In this document: positions 37,185-48,599 of the stretch, one piece after another | How the letters are laid out: every line of letters starts with the position of its first letter | Position numbering within the stretch: the first letter of the stretch is position 1 | Position numbers and translations under genes: made by a program | The notes under the pieces: generated by a model | What the model saw: the letters and a program-made list of their open reading frames with translations, nothing else | What the model was told of the DNA's origin: nothing | The model's database searches: none | DNA from: Tillus elongatus | Taxonomy: Eukaryota > Arthropoda > Insecta > Coleoptera > Cleridae | Direction of reading: 5' to 3' | Assembly: GCA_964006375.1 (NCBI GenBank) | Contig: OZ023265.1 | Location: forward strand, 117,875,858 to 117,939,857 | Length of the DNA: 64,000 bases

Positions 37185-38200
37185 TTTCTTGTATGGCAAA
37201 AGACTGCGTGGCTCTCTCTCAATTTGTGGACCAGCTACTGCAGTTCATCCTTAGCCTATCTGGCGTTAGTTAGATTGAGGGCTAACTCAGCTTCACTTTG
37301 GTGGTCTAAGTGCAGTGGCCTATGTGATACCAGCCGGCCTATGCAGCATACTTGTGCTCGCGAGCCTGTGTGGCATATTCTAACTTGTGAAACCGATCCT
37401 GTAGAACATACTCTAACTTGAAACATATTTAAATTGTCCAGTAACTTAGACTCTGTTTATTAGCTTCATGGTTTTTGGGGCGCTTCCTAGCCTTGTGGTA
37501 TCAGTTTCGGCAGTTCATTCTTAGCATGTGTGGCCTTAGTTAGATTAAGGGATAACACATCTTTCCTTGAGTGCCTTTCGTGGCAGTGGTCTGTGTGGCA
37601 TTACCCGACCGTTGCGGCATACCCTGTTGAGTTATCAAGTCAATACAATATAAACTTGCCTATGTGCGCTTATTAATGCTGTATATTATATGTATTTTTT
37701 CTTGTATGGCAAAAGACTGTGTGGCGCTCTCTCAATTTGTGGACCAGCTACTGCAGTTCATCCTTAGCCTAACTGGCATTAGTTAGATTGGGTGCTAACC
37801 CAGCTTCACTTTGGTGGTCTACGTGGCAGTGGCCTATGTGACACCAGCCGGCCTATGCAGCATACATGTGCTCGCGAGCCTGTGTGGCATATTCTAACTT
37901 GTGAAACTGATCCTGTAACTTGTAAAATATTTAAACTGTCCAGTAACTTAGACTCTGTTTATTAGCTTCATGGACTTTGGGGCGCTTCCTAGCCTTGTGG
38001 TATCAGTTTCGGCAGTTCATCCTTAGCATGTGTGGCCTTAGTTAGATTGAGGGATAACACATCTTTCCTTGAGTGACTTTCGTGGCAGTGGTCTGTGTGG
38101 CATTACCCGACCCTTGCGGCATACCCTGTTGAGTTATCAAGTCAATACAATATAAACTTGCCTATGTGCGCTTATTAATGCTGTATATTACATGTATTAT
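36640..38200 (+). repeat. Tandem array, three units of about 500 bp
   Basis: The phrase CTCTCAATTTGTGGACCAGC starts at 36721, 37216 and 37729, and TGTTTATTAGCTTCATGG recurs near 36864, 37456 and 37953. Each unit contains TACTGCAGTTCATCCTTAGC, GCGTTAGTTAGATTG-like, GGCGCTTCCTAGCCTTGTGG and ACCCTGTTGAGTTATCAAGT. Unit 1 lacks about 100 bp (the CAGCCGGCCTATGCAGCATA part) but has an 84-bp (TA)n array that units 2 and 3 lack. No coding function is apparent. Confidence 0.93.
37098..37182. repeat. (TA)n array present in only one unit of the 500-bp tandem array
   Basis: Unit 1 has GCTGTATATTA, then (TA)n, then TTCTTTCTTGTATGG. Units 2 and 3 have only GTATATTATATGTATT and GTATATTACATGTATT at this place. 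Confidence 0.95.
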
Positions 38201-39724
38201 TTCTTGCAATGAGACAACGGTGCTACGGTGAATGATGACAAATGATCCCTTCTGGAAAAGGTGAAGCAGTAACCTGATTATTAGCAGTTGCAGCAGGGAA
38301 TCCAAAGGCGACTTTCCCTGAAAGGCGCCTTTTGAGTTGGCTGGCAATGTGCGTTCAGATATCATGAGTTGTAATCATTAATCATTGTCTCTCTTTACAT
38401 GCCAAGTGTGTTGCTGATGTTCCATGACAGTCCGGGATCCAAAGACTAAAACCCAACTCTGGTTGGTGAGTACTAATCCACAAATAAAAAATAAAAATCT
38501 AACTACAAAAATGGCCTCCTACACTTGCTGTCCAAAAACAGTCCTGCACAAAGTTTGAAATAAATATTATAGATTTTGGGGAGCCTAGTTTGCGTTAAGT
38601 TGAAGAAATGTTTTCAAAATTCAAAAGACATGATTTCCTCATAGATAATTTTTTCTACGAAATTTTTTTACCGGTTTATCAAAATGCGAACATCAATACA
38701 ATTGAAGAATTGATCAAAATATTACTGGAAATAATAGGTATTCGCATTTTTAATTACAAGTCACTCTTATGTGCAAATCGCTGCTAAAAACACAATCAAC
38801 CAATATTTTATAACCGGTTATTTCCAGTTCTCCCAGATCTAAAACTTAACACCGGTTACCTTACACTTTTTTTTACAATATTGTTTACGTTCTCTGGGCT
38901 CCACAACCACAACAATATATTAAACAAGGACAATGATGTGACTATTAATGCATATTAGCATTCTAAGGCAATTTGAGATTATTATATACATTTATAACAT
39001 CCTAATGACGTCAATGCGGCTAGTTGTGTATTATTTTGTTCTACCAGCAAGTCGGCGATTTGAATATTATGAATTAATTTATCATACGAAAAAAATGAAA
39101 TAACAGCGTAGTAGATTGGCAATGACTATGTAATAAATACCGATAAAGAATGATAGCTTAAGTGACAAAATACTTGCCAGAAATAAGATGACCAACCAAA
39201 GAAGGAAAATCCAGACAGTTACTTTATACTGGCATCACTGAAATTCCTGCTTTCAAGGAAACGACACACGCGTTGATTTTGATTCAACTAAATTGTAGTA
39301 ATCAGGGTTTTATATGTGCCATTATCCAAATTTAAAGTTTGAGTAAACTTTTCAAAGAATGCTTTTAAACAGGTTCCTTATGGTTTTGCCCTCGACTTGT
39401 GTCACATCATGAAGGTCGCAAGTAATTGCAGTGTAACGTGTCACAATTTCTTGTATATCTGATTGTCATCTTTGATAGTAATGATAATATAAAACTCCTG
39501 TGACCCAGGGCAATAATAGCAATGTTTTACAGTCGGTAGCTTATGTTATTTACACTAAATCTTATTTTCACTAAAGGTCAATGAATTTTACTCATTACTG
39601 AGACAAGTCAAGGTTGAATCCAGCAAGATAAAAGTTATGATGCGGTTAATGCGTAATAATAGCGATTTTTTATAAAAAGAGAGCAACTTTTTTTTAACAT
39701 TCATTGTTTTAAAATTTAAATTAA
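38201..39724. other. No gene; family R scrap at 38.53-38.68 kb
   Basis: 38560-38660 (TTGGGGAGCCTAGTTTGCGT, GAAATGTTTTCAAAATTCAA, TTTCCTCATAGATAATTTTT) matches the R 3' flank. The rest is AT-rich and unassigned. Confidence 0.5.
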
Positions 39725-39770
39725 AAAAGTTCGGACGCAGCAAATGCGTTATGGTAGCGAATTCTGGGTG
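39725..39770 (+). repeat. Family R hairpin motif
   Basis: TTCGGACGCAGCAAATGCGT followed by TATGGTAGCGAATTCTG. The stem bases match the consensus with a change in the loop. Confidence 0.75.
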
Positions 39771-40782
39771 GGTTTCTATAAAAAATTAGTTAAATGATTG
39801 AGACATGCAAACCGCATTTTGTCCAAAATTTCATAATTCTAGTTTGCTTCGTTATACATGTTTCTCTCTATCGGGCCTATCCAAGACACCCACACCGCAT
39901 TACGTTTTATTAAAAACCTAACCAGAAATTCGCTTGGGCAAACAAAGCGCATGTTGTCTGACAACAGTAGACCAAACTGCGTTATATCCACAAATTGTGG
40001 AGAAACTTCAGTCTGGATGGGAAAGACAGCAGTGTGATCTGTCCTTAGTTTAACTGTTGTTGTTTATTTGTTTGAAAAAGAATGCAGGAAATCTAAGGAA
40101 AACATTGTTGGAGACCTGACCGTGGATGCAGAAAAAGAAAACGGTGTGGAGGCAAAATAAGAATGGCTTGTCATACGCAGGCTAATGATATGGCATTATA
40201 GATTTTTTGCCCCGAAACATTTAGGACTATAACGTTGATATTCCCCACTCGTGGGCATTCACACTTACCTACTGATAGACTTTTCGTCAGGATGGAAAAA
40301 AATTTGATACGCCACAGTACTATTAACACCTGAGAAATATTATCAACTCTATTGGCAATTATTGTTTTTTGCATGCCATTAAAAATGCATAAAAAAGGTG
40401 AGTGGTATAAGGCAATCTAAAATGATTTAAATCAAAAGGAAAACCTAGTGATAAAATTTTAGTAAAAACAGAAACTGACGACATATGCTAAAAGGCTGAA
40501 ACCCTTATAAAACCACGCAAACGTTTAGACTAAATTCAAATCCCTGCTGCACCTCTGGGTTATAAAACAAAGAAAATAAACGAGACAGCCTCAAGAAGCT
40601 GTTGAATTCTTTATTAGTTGTAAACTGGAGCATCGTGGATCCGAAATTGACTTGGCTGCTTCTAATATTTTCTGAATTCGTTGGTAAAGAAAATAATAAT
40701 AGTGATGATAATGCCGAAATATGTGAATGTACTGACATTAAAGCGGTATATTTTATATACAAAAACTACTTAACTAACATAA
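39771..40782. other. No gene seen
   Basis: Unassigned AT-rich DNA that ends in a small (CCTGA)n run at 40783-40803 touching the next element. Confidence 0.45.
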
Positions 40783-40798
40783 CCTGACCTGACCTGAC

Positions 40799-40835
40799 CT
40801 GACGATCGTTTCACTAACAAAGTTAGCGTCATCAG
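40799..40835 (-). ncRNA. Hammerhead-ribozyme-like motif in Penelope 3' UTR, copy 1
   Basis: On the minus strand: CTGATGA, C, GCTAAC, TTT, GTTAGT, GAAA, C, GATC, GTC. This gives the hammerhead core boxes CUGAUGA and GAAA, a 6-bp stem II, a 2-bp stem III with loop GAUC, and a GUC cleavage triplet. CCU before and AGG after can form a 3-bp stem I. One unpaired C after CUGAUGA departs from the usual core. Hammerheads have been reported in Penelope-like elements. Activity here is inference. Confidence 0.45.
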
Positions 40836-41582
40836 AGGATGAAAAATTTTTAAACTACTTACAACTAAACATCATATTTTATACTGAGTCTTAGGTAAAG
40901 ACCTATACCGAGAGTGAGACGAAATCGCAGGTGAATTTTCTGCGCATTGTACTTTAATTTCCGGGCGAGGTTTTTGACGTTCTGTTATAACTTTACCTGC
41001 CAAGTTTCGGAATACTTACTATATCAAAAACAGAATGCAAACAAAGGTCTATAAATCAGTGGCGGTGCTCGGTTTAAGGAGTTTTTGTTTTTTGTTGCCT
41101 TAGAAATATAAATACTCTCGTATGCATCTGGCTTCGCTGGTTGTATAACATTTTTAATAAGCTTCAGATTTTCTTTATCTATCTGGTGGTTATTATCCCA
41201 AGATATGCGTGGCACAACATATTTGGGGTAATAACCACCACATAGATAAAGAAAATCTGAAACTTATCAAAAATGTAAGACAATCAGCGAAGCTAGATGC
41301 GTACGAGAGTATTTATATTTCTAACGCAACAAAAACAAAGGTTCCTTAAAACGAGCGCCGCCACTGATTTACAGCCCTTTTTGCATTCTGTCTTTGATAT
41401 AGTAAATATTCCGAAACTTGGCAGGTGAAGCTCTAACGGAAGCTCAAAAAGCTCGTCCGGCAATTCCAGTACAATGCACAGAAAATTTTCTGCAATTTCG
41501 TCTTTCTCTTGGTATCGGTCTATACCTAAGACTCAGTATAAAAGGTGGCGATTAGTTGTAAGTAGCTTAGAATTTTTCATCC

Positions 41583-41619
41583 TTTGATGACGCTAACCTT
41601 GTCAGTGAAACGATCGGCA
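41583..41619 (+). ncRNA. Hammerhead-ribozyme-like motif, copy 2 (core damaged)
   Basis: Same layout as copy 1, but the core reads TTGATGA, stem II reads GCTAAC/GTCAGT, and the cleavage triplet is GGC instead of GTC. If the motif is real, this copy should be inactive. Confidence 0.35.
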
Positions 41620-41693
41620 GGTCTTTAAAAAGATGTCTTGTGGTGATTTGGGTTCTTAAAGTGTACTTATGGTTTAATTTGACTGGAATAATG

Positions 41694-42240
41694 GCCCAGT
41701 GAGTTTATGAAAAGTAACCAATTGCTATTCCAAAAACAGTGAATTCGAAAAAATGCAACCAGCACAGGATAACAAGTGTACAAGGGTCCTGTGGCAAAGA
41801 TTCTGCTAAACATAATAAAAAAATAGAATAAGAAGCAAAGTTAGGAGTTTTTTGGATGAAGATCCATTTGGATTTGGACTTGGACGAGGAACTATAGAAC
41901 TAAAACTAGCACCTAAAACAAGAATAGAAGAAAGAGAAAAATAAAGATAAATGTATTTATTTTGTAGATATGAATATATAGACATTCGATGCCCAGTGAG
42001 TTTATGAAAAGTAACCAATTGCTACTCCAAAAACTTTGAATGCGAAAAAATGCAACCAGCACAGGACAATAAGGGCACAAGGGTCCTATGGCAAAGATTC
42101 TACTAAACATAATAAAAAAATAGAATAAAAACCAAAGTTAAGAGTTGTTTGGATGAAGATCCCTTTGGATTTGGGCTTGGACGAGGACCTATAGAACTAA
42201 AACTAGCACACAAAACAAGAATAGAAGAAAGAGAAAATTA
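41694..42240 (+). pseudogene. Tandem duplication carrying RTE-like RT fragments
   Basis: Units starting GCCCAGTGAGTTTATGAAAA at 41694 and 41991 repeat with a period of 297 bp. Each holds the reading RIRSKVRSFLDEDPFGFGLG and RGTIELKLAPKTRIEERE (unit 2: RGPIELKLAHKTRIEERE). This resembles the RT fingers block LxEDQFGFRxGRGTxEAIxxLKxxIE of RTE-like LINEs, with upstream AKILLNIIKK in another frame. Only about 50 residues survive per unit, and frameshifts are present. Confidence 0.72.
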
Positions 42241-42440
42241 AACAAGTACGATTTTCCTGGGTAACTAACTTATCCAAGCCATTTGTAAAAGGAAGGTAAT
42301 TACCAAATTTGATCAAAATCGGCCAATTATTTTTTGACGTTATCGGTGTTAAACATATAAAAATTGAAACTGACACGGGATATGTGTTCGCGCGCAATTC
42401 AAGAAATTTTTTTAAAGAAAATTCACTACAAAGGATGCTA
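42241..42440 (+). repeat. Family R copy without (TA)n
   Basis: GATTTTCCTGGGTAACTAAC, TTATCCAAGCCATTTGTAAA, AAATCGGCCAATTATTTTTT, ATCGGTGTTAAACATATAAA, GAAACTGACACGGGATATG, then GAAAATTCACTAC. The (TA)n place holds only GGTGTTAAACATA. Confidence 0.82.
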
Positions 42441-43394
42441 AAAAAGTATTAACGCATGAAAGCATATAGGAAATAATATTCATAAGACAGGAATGACTTC
42501 AGTGAGCCGGAGTGTGCGCATGGAATTCGTCGTTTAAATGCTGCTAAAAAGGACTTATGAATGCAGACGCAACAGGAGATCAGAAGAAAAATCTCGGCAT
42601 GCACTATTATTATACGGTTTTACAAAGCGCAGGCCGCTATATATAATGATCGTTCAATTACGAATCGACAATGACACCAATACTAAGTGACTTAATCTAT
42701 TTTAATTTCTTCTACTATTTGAGTTTCTATTAAGCACATCAAACAAAAGATAAATTATGTAGCCGTGATATCAGAAACAGTTATCTGTATATAAAAGTAG
42801 TAAACACATCACATGACACTGTTACCAACCGTATATGACACTTCTGCTGCTAGTTCAATAAGTTGCGCAACATTATTGTTTATCTTCGCTCCGTATTTTC
42901 ATTGTGCTGAATGCTTATGGTTAAGGCTGTGACCAATTCGCGTTATTGTCAACACCAATTGACAAATTGTGCAGTTCATTGGTGTCAATTAATCGTATTA
43001 TTCCCGTGTCTTCAATCACAAAAGAAGGTGGATGAATCTTAGCTTTTGAATATGTACAAGGACTACAAATATTAACAAAAATAGATACATATTTTATATC
43101 CATATGATTTCATCTAGTTTTCGCCCGTCAGTAAGAACACGTATTATATTGTTACACATGGTTCACGTCCTTTCTCATCTGTCCATTTTCTTGTGGCTAC
43201 AAATTTATTCCGAATGTACTGCACCCTGACCTTGCTTAAAATCCTTTTGTCAACACAGTGATAAATGGAGTACCGCGAATCAATTTTACCAGGTCTATCA
43301 AAGGATGTGAAAAGAAATCATCCGGTAGCGTTATCGGTTGCTCGAATAAGCACTGCGATTGGTGCTTGGCTTGCGCACAGGATTTGCATATATT

Positions 43395-43396
<2 letters not shown>
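42441..43396. other. No gene seen
   Basis: Unassigned. Small frames on both strands at 42.9-43.4 kb have no recognised motif. Confidence 0.45.

Positions 43397-43488
<92 letters not shown>
43397..43488. repeat. (TA)n microsatellite
   Basis: TA array of about 90 bp after GCATATATTTGCATA. Confidence 0.97.
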
Positions 43489-43491
<3 letters not shown>

Positions 43492-43684
43492 ATAAGTTTA
43501 TTCATCCAAAATTTTACATACTTAATTCTAATTACAAATGGAAAATTACTCCAATAAGCACATGATTTTAGTTAAGGACGAATAAACTACAAGTTTATTA
43601 CAGAAGCTTTTAGCTTATATGCATCTAATATACGTCAATTTATTCTACATCTTTACTTTTTTTTGAGTGGTATACATTCCTCAT

Positions 43685-44749
<1,065 letters not shown>

Positions 44750-44900
44750 TCAGGTTCCTTTCCACTTTCTCTTGCAAGTCAGATTTCTTTCGAATCTCAT
44801 GATTTGGTAACGGTGTACCCTATTACTAGTGTGTCCTGTCAGGTACCCAACCAAAATTCCGAGTTGCGCTAGTGCAGTATTTTTGATACGCTTCCTTGCA
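44750..44900 (-). pseudogene. LINE post-RNase H segment
   Basis: The minus strand reads RIKNTALAQLGILVGYLTGH, TSNRVHRYQIM and LTCKRKWKG, resembling the LxxGxLTGHxxxxxHLxxMG ... C segment after RNase H in LINEs. Together with 46300-46420 it may be one LINE split by a Penelope-like insertion. Confidence 0.6.
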
Positions 44901-46290
44901 ATGGTTTGAACCTGGTCTATTTGCCGAACGAAGGATTCCATTTTGTATAAAACAAAATATTTTTCAATTTAACAATGAGTTTTTTGAACAAACTGAAGCC
45001 ACGGAAATGGGCAACCTACTCTCTCAATTTATTGCAGACATGAGTAGATTTGACACGGATTTAGAAAATGAAAGTGAGTATTTCCCTAGAGTATGCTTTT
45101 GTTATGTGGACAATATTTTTGCAGTGTTTAACACAAATATATGCAAAGCCCATAATTTTATCAAAAGACTGAACTGTCAATTTGATTCAATAAAATTCAC
45201 CCACGCCACGATTTCGAAGTTAACAGTAAACTTCATGTTCTAGATGTACCACTTAATAGAAATAATGACTCTCTCGAGTTTGATGTCCATGGGAAGGAAA
45301 ATATCACTCTAAGTTACATTCCAAATGACTCACATGATACGTTTGCACAAAAAACGGCCGGTTTAAATTTCTTAGTAAATAGATTGATAAATTTTCCGTC
45401 AAGTAAAAGTAGATATAGTATAGAATTAGAGTACATTAAAAACGTTGCTAAATATAACGGATATTCGAATTGCTTAGTGGAAAAATTAATAAATAAACAC
45501 AAAACAAAGAAAATGCATTAGCGGAATGCACGACATTCAGGAAAGATAAAATAGAGAAACAATTTCTATGTTAACTTTTAAGTCGCGTATCACACGGTTC
45601 TCAAGATCATTTTTAAGAAAGACGATTTGCAGCTAACTTTTTAGACAAAAAATAATATAAGAAACTTGTTAGGTAATAGGAAAGATAAAGCCACTTAAAT
45701 GTCGGGTATCTATGAGATAGGTTGTAACGATTGTAATCTTAAATACGTTGGGCAGACTAAGATAACCATTGAGACTAGATTTCTTGAACATCTGGCACAG
45801 CTGAGATACGGTAGTGTAGACAAGTCATGCATGGCACAACATATTTGGGATAATAACCACCACATTGATAAAGAAAATCTTAAACTTATCAAAAATGTTA
45901 GACAGCTAGCGAAGCTAGATGCATACGAAAGTATTTATATTTCTAGGGCAATAAAAGACAAAAGTTCCTTAAACCGAGCCCAGACACTGGTTTGTAGTCC
46001 TCTGTTTGCGCCCTGTCCCTGATGCAGAAAAACATTCCGAAACATGTCAGGTAAAGTGATAAAGAAAGTTAAAAAACCTCGTCCGGCAATTAAAATACAA
46101 TACACAGGAAATTTGCCAGCGATTTAATCTCCCTCTCGGTATCGTTCTTTACCTAAGACTCAGTATAACAGGTGACGTTTTAGTAGTAAGCACTTAGAAT
46201 TTTTCATCCTCTCATGACGTTAACTTTGTTAGTGAAACGATCGTCGGGTCTATAAAAAGATGTGTGGTGGTGATTTGGGTTATCCAAGGG
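44896..46290 (+). pseudogene. Penelope-like element: RT fragment, GIY-YIG endonuclease, 3' UTR
   Basis: The RT part reads FQFNNEFFEQTEATEMGNLL, SQFIADMSRFDTDL and FPRVCFCYVDNIFAVFNTNI (the catalytic YVDD box altered to YVDN), 44955-45140. A frame change gives NITLSYIPNDSHDTFAQKTA, NFLVNRLINFPSSKSRYS and EYIKNVAKYNGYSNCLVEKL (45240-45490). The endonuclease at 45699-46022 reads MSGIYEIGCNDCNLKYVGQT, TRFLEHLAQ, CMAQHIWDNNHHID and ESIYISRAIKDKSSLNRAQT, a near-complete GIY-YIG domain with an Asn-His-His-containing box. The 3' UTR matches the 41-kb palindrome. The 5' half is missing and the YVDD change argues against activity. Confidence 0.92.
46211..46247 (+). ncRNA. Hammerhead-ribozyme-like motif, copy 3
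   Basis: CTCATGA, C, GTTAAC, TTT, GTTAGT, GAAA, C, GATC, GTC. Stem II and the GUC triplet are kept, but CUGAUGA is changed to CUCAUGA at a core Gly-box base (G5), so cleavage would be lost. The outer CCU/GGG pairing is kept through a U-G pair. Confidence 0.4.
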
Positions 46291-46299
46291 TACTTATCT

Positions 46300-46420
46300 G
46301 CATTCTGCCTTGTCAATTTATCAGCTTTTTTGTGTCTATCGATTCCACAGTTGCCCGGCCTACACAGATCAACCTTACAATCCTCTGATCCGCCAATGCT
46401 CAGTTCTTAGTCACTCTTAT
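46300..46420 (-). pseudogene. LINE RNase H scrap
   Basis: The minus strand reads CKVDLCRPGNCGIDRHKKAD and KLTRQNA, a decayed form of the RNase H block WVPGHCGIxGNExADxLARxGA. It is about 35 residues long and directly follows the end of the Penelope-like element. Confidence 0.65.
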
Positions 46421-46847
46421 TCATACATAAATCCAAACAAATTTTAACGGAGGTGTTTGAATTATATTACTTTACTTTATATTGATATATTATAACTTGG
46501 ACATGATTGCTAAATAATACTTGTATCCAATATTCAAAAGATTTTGTGTGTGTATTTTATTTTTTGTTTTGGCTAGGGGGAGATGCAGATCACAAATATT
46601 ATTTTGGAAAGGTCAATTGCAGATCAAATACCTACGCAGGTATTTATTATATTAACGGAGATACAACATTTATTAATTTGCATTTGACAATTATTCAACG
46701 AATAGGAACAGTTTTGTGAAACACTCAACAGTATTTGACCCTAGGTTAATTTTAATCGAGAATTACCTGTTCATCCAAATCACGGAGACTTCTTGTGTAA
46801 ACCTGCTTTTCCACATTTTTTAAAGAAATAGTGATATTACCGTAATG
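46421..46847. other. No gene seen
   Basis: AT-rich spacer; the small forward frame at 46507-46719 has no known motif. Confidence 0.45.
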
Positions 46848-47966
46848 TACAGCGTGCCCAATATGTATCGAATAATGGTTATAACTTTTTAGAAACACCC
46901 TGTACAAAAAAAAAAGTGTTAAAGCAAACTTTTTCAATATGTTATTGTACACCTCCTGGTAACTTTGGATTTTATCTGCAGCCAGTAATTTCGTTGCTAT
47001 GATAACGCACTTTTTTTTTTCAAATGGCAACATATTATCACCTGCGCTTATTTCGGATAAACCCTTTATTTTCCGTACGCATGTGCAAAATCTTTTTTTG
47101 GTTCCATCACAAAATTTTTGAAATAACCTCAAAATTGAGTAATAATTCTGAAATCCCAATTTAGAAACGTTATCAAGCAGAGGCCCCTGCCTACTGACAT
47201 TTGCATGTAATATCATCTTATTAACATGACACAAGTAATAAAAGATTTTAAAAATGTTTTCCATTAGCGTTGTGTGACAATAGACCTTACTCAGTCAACG
47301 TTATTCGTCATTTTTTGCAAGATTCTGAGGTCCGAGTTTTGGCAGGTCCTTTACAGCACCTCCTTCTAAAATTTGTTTAGTGTTTTACACACCAACGACT
47401 GGATAATTGGTTTTGTGTTGGCATAGAGTTTATTGAAAATCATGGAGGCATCGATTTGTGTTCTTTTGCGATCGTTGTATCCAACTATTTTTAGAACCTG
47501 AAATGTTTCTATTTCACTTAAACGAACTATTTTTCACAATGATCGCAAAAAGATATTGTTATTTTTCTGATGTGGAAACTGATAATACCACTTATAACGT
47601 TAACAATATGACATTACATGCCAATGTCAAGGCTGTCAGTAGGCAGGGCCATCTGTTTAATAACGTTCCGGAATTCGGATTTCAAAATTTTATACTTAAT
47701 TTTGAGGTTATTTCAAAAATTATGTAGGTAATATACACTTTGCACGTCCGTACGGCAAAAAAAGAGTTTAACCCAAATAAGAGCGGAAAATAATCTTGCA
47801 ATTTGAAAAAAAGTTGGTTATCATGGCACCGAAATTACTGGCTTTGAAAAAATCCCAGGTTACCAGAAGGTGTAGAAAAAGATATTAAATATTTTTTAAG
47901 ACATTTTTATAAATGTTGCTTCTAAAAAGTAATAACCATTATTCCATACCTATTGGACACTCTGTA
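46848..47966. mobile_element. Foldback element of 1.1 kb with TACAG-type ends
   Basis: Left end TACAGCGTGCCCAATATGTA, right end reversed TACAGAGTGTCCAATAGGTA. Inner matches include GAATAATGGTTAT, AACTTTTTAGAA, CTGGTAAC against GTTACCAG, TTTCGTTGCTATGATAAC against TTATCATGGCACCGAAAT, AAATTTTTGAAATAACCTC against GAGGTTATTTCAAAAAT, and GCCCCTGCCTACTGACATTT against TGTCAGTAGGCAGGGCC. Arms are about 380 bp around a 360-bp centre. The long minus-strand frame in the left arm and the forward frame in the right arm are mirror images and have no known domain. Confidence 0.9.
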
Positions 47967-48110
47967 GATATATAAACATATAAATGATTTAACCGACCCT
48001 AAATTGGTTTCTGGGGCTTTAACTGGTACATTTTTTTTTTAAAATTCGAAAATCATTATTTTTATATAAGCATTTTTGTTTAAAGGAAAATTTACTTAAA
48101 AACAACAAAT
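47967..48110 (+). repeat. Family R 3'-flank scrap
   Basis: TATATAAACATATAAATGAT, ACCGACCCTAAATTGG, TTTCTGGGGCTTTAA and AAAATTCGAAAATC follow the order of the R 3' flank, in a diverged copy. Confidence 0.55.
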
Positions 48111-48139
48111 AATTTTGGGAACATACTAACACGCTTGTC

Positions 48140-48570
48140 TGATTTTTAATGGCTGCAGCATCTCACGCCATTAGCGCAATCTACAAAACAATTTATACAT
48201 TTTTCCAATGTGTCAGGTCATGTCATCTTCTCGTTGGCACTCCCGAACATAAAACCTGCGACCACACGCTTTCCGACGCCAAGCAACCAGCGATACGAGC
48301 TACAATGGAGCATGCGGCTGTGTACGGAGAGTGACGAAACAGCAGAGCACGTGCTGTCCGGCTGCGGACAGGACAAGACACCAGCCTTTTGGCAAGACCC
48401 AACTTGCACCAGAATATCTGGATCAACTTTAGCCCACAAAAATTATCGACCTCTGTAAGAGGCTGGACTTGTGTAAAATGTAAGACGTGTGGCGTGAGCC
48501 ACAATATACCTTAAGGTCGCAGTGGAGGGACTGTTATGGCCGAAGAAATGATAAGATATTAAACATGGAG
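48140..48570 (+). pseudogene. LINE C-terminal tail relic
   Basis: Forward frames give SDETAEHVLSGCG near 48325-48365, then IIDLCKRLDLCKM and WREPQYTLRSQWRDC with YGRRND near 48440-48555. The ETAEHxLxxC block and the QWR-type end are usual after RNase H in LINEs that carry it. The RNase H catalytic part is not visible. Confidence 0.65.
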
Positions 48571-48599
48571 ACAAAACCAATTTTTAAACTTAGTGAGTA

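Larger units (their letters stand above)
40783..41640. mobile_element. Palindromic pair of Penelope-like element 3' ends
   Basis: Two truncated copies lie head to head around 41218 (TGGTGGTTATTATCCCAA against TTGGGGTAATAACCACCA). Each reads outward into the end of the GIY-YIG endonuclease: DAYESIYISKATKNKNSLNR on the minus strand at 41.13-41.07 kb, and DAYESIYISNATKTK on the plus strand near 41.30-41.34 kb. A shared 3' UTR follows (CCGAAACTTGGCAGGT, AGACTCAGTATAAAA, TAGAATTTTTCATCC), as in the copy at 45.7-46.3 kb. Arms are about 400 bp. Inverted, 5'-truncated copies are a known arrangement in this class. Confidence 0.88.

Noticed and set aside
36640..38200. A coding repeat protein in the GTGGC-rich array
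   Set aside because: All frames contain stops, unit lengths differ by non-multiples of three, and the frames are not shared between units.
46752..47264. A 170-codon minus-strand frame, among the longest in the window
   Set aside because: It lies in one arm of the 46.85-47.97 kb foldback, its mirror frame appears in the other arm, and no protein motif is recognisable.
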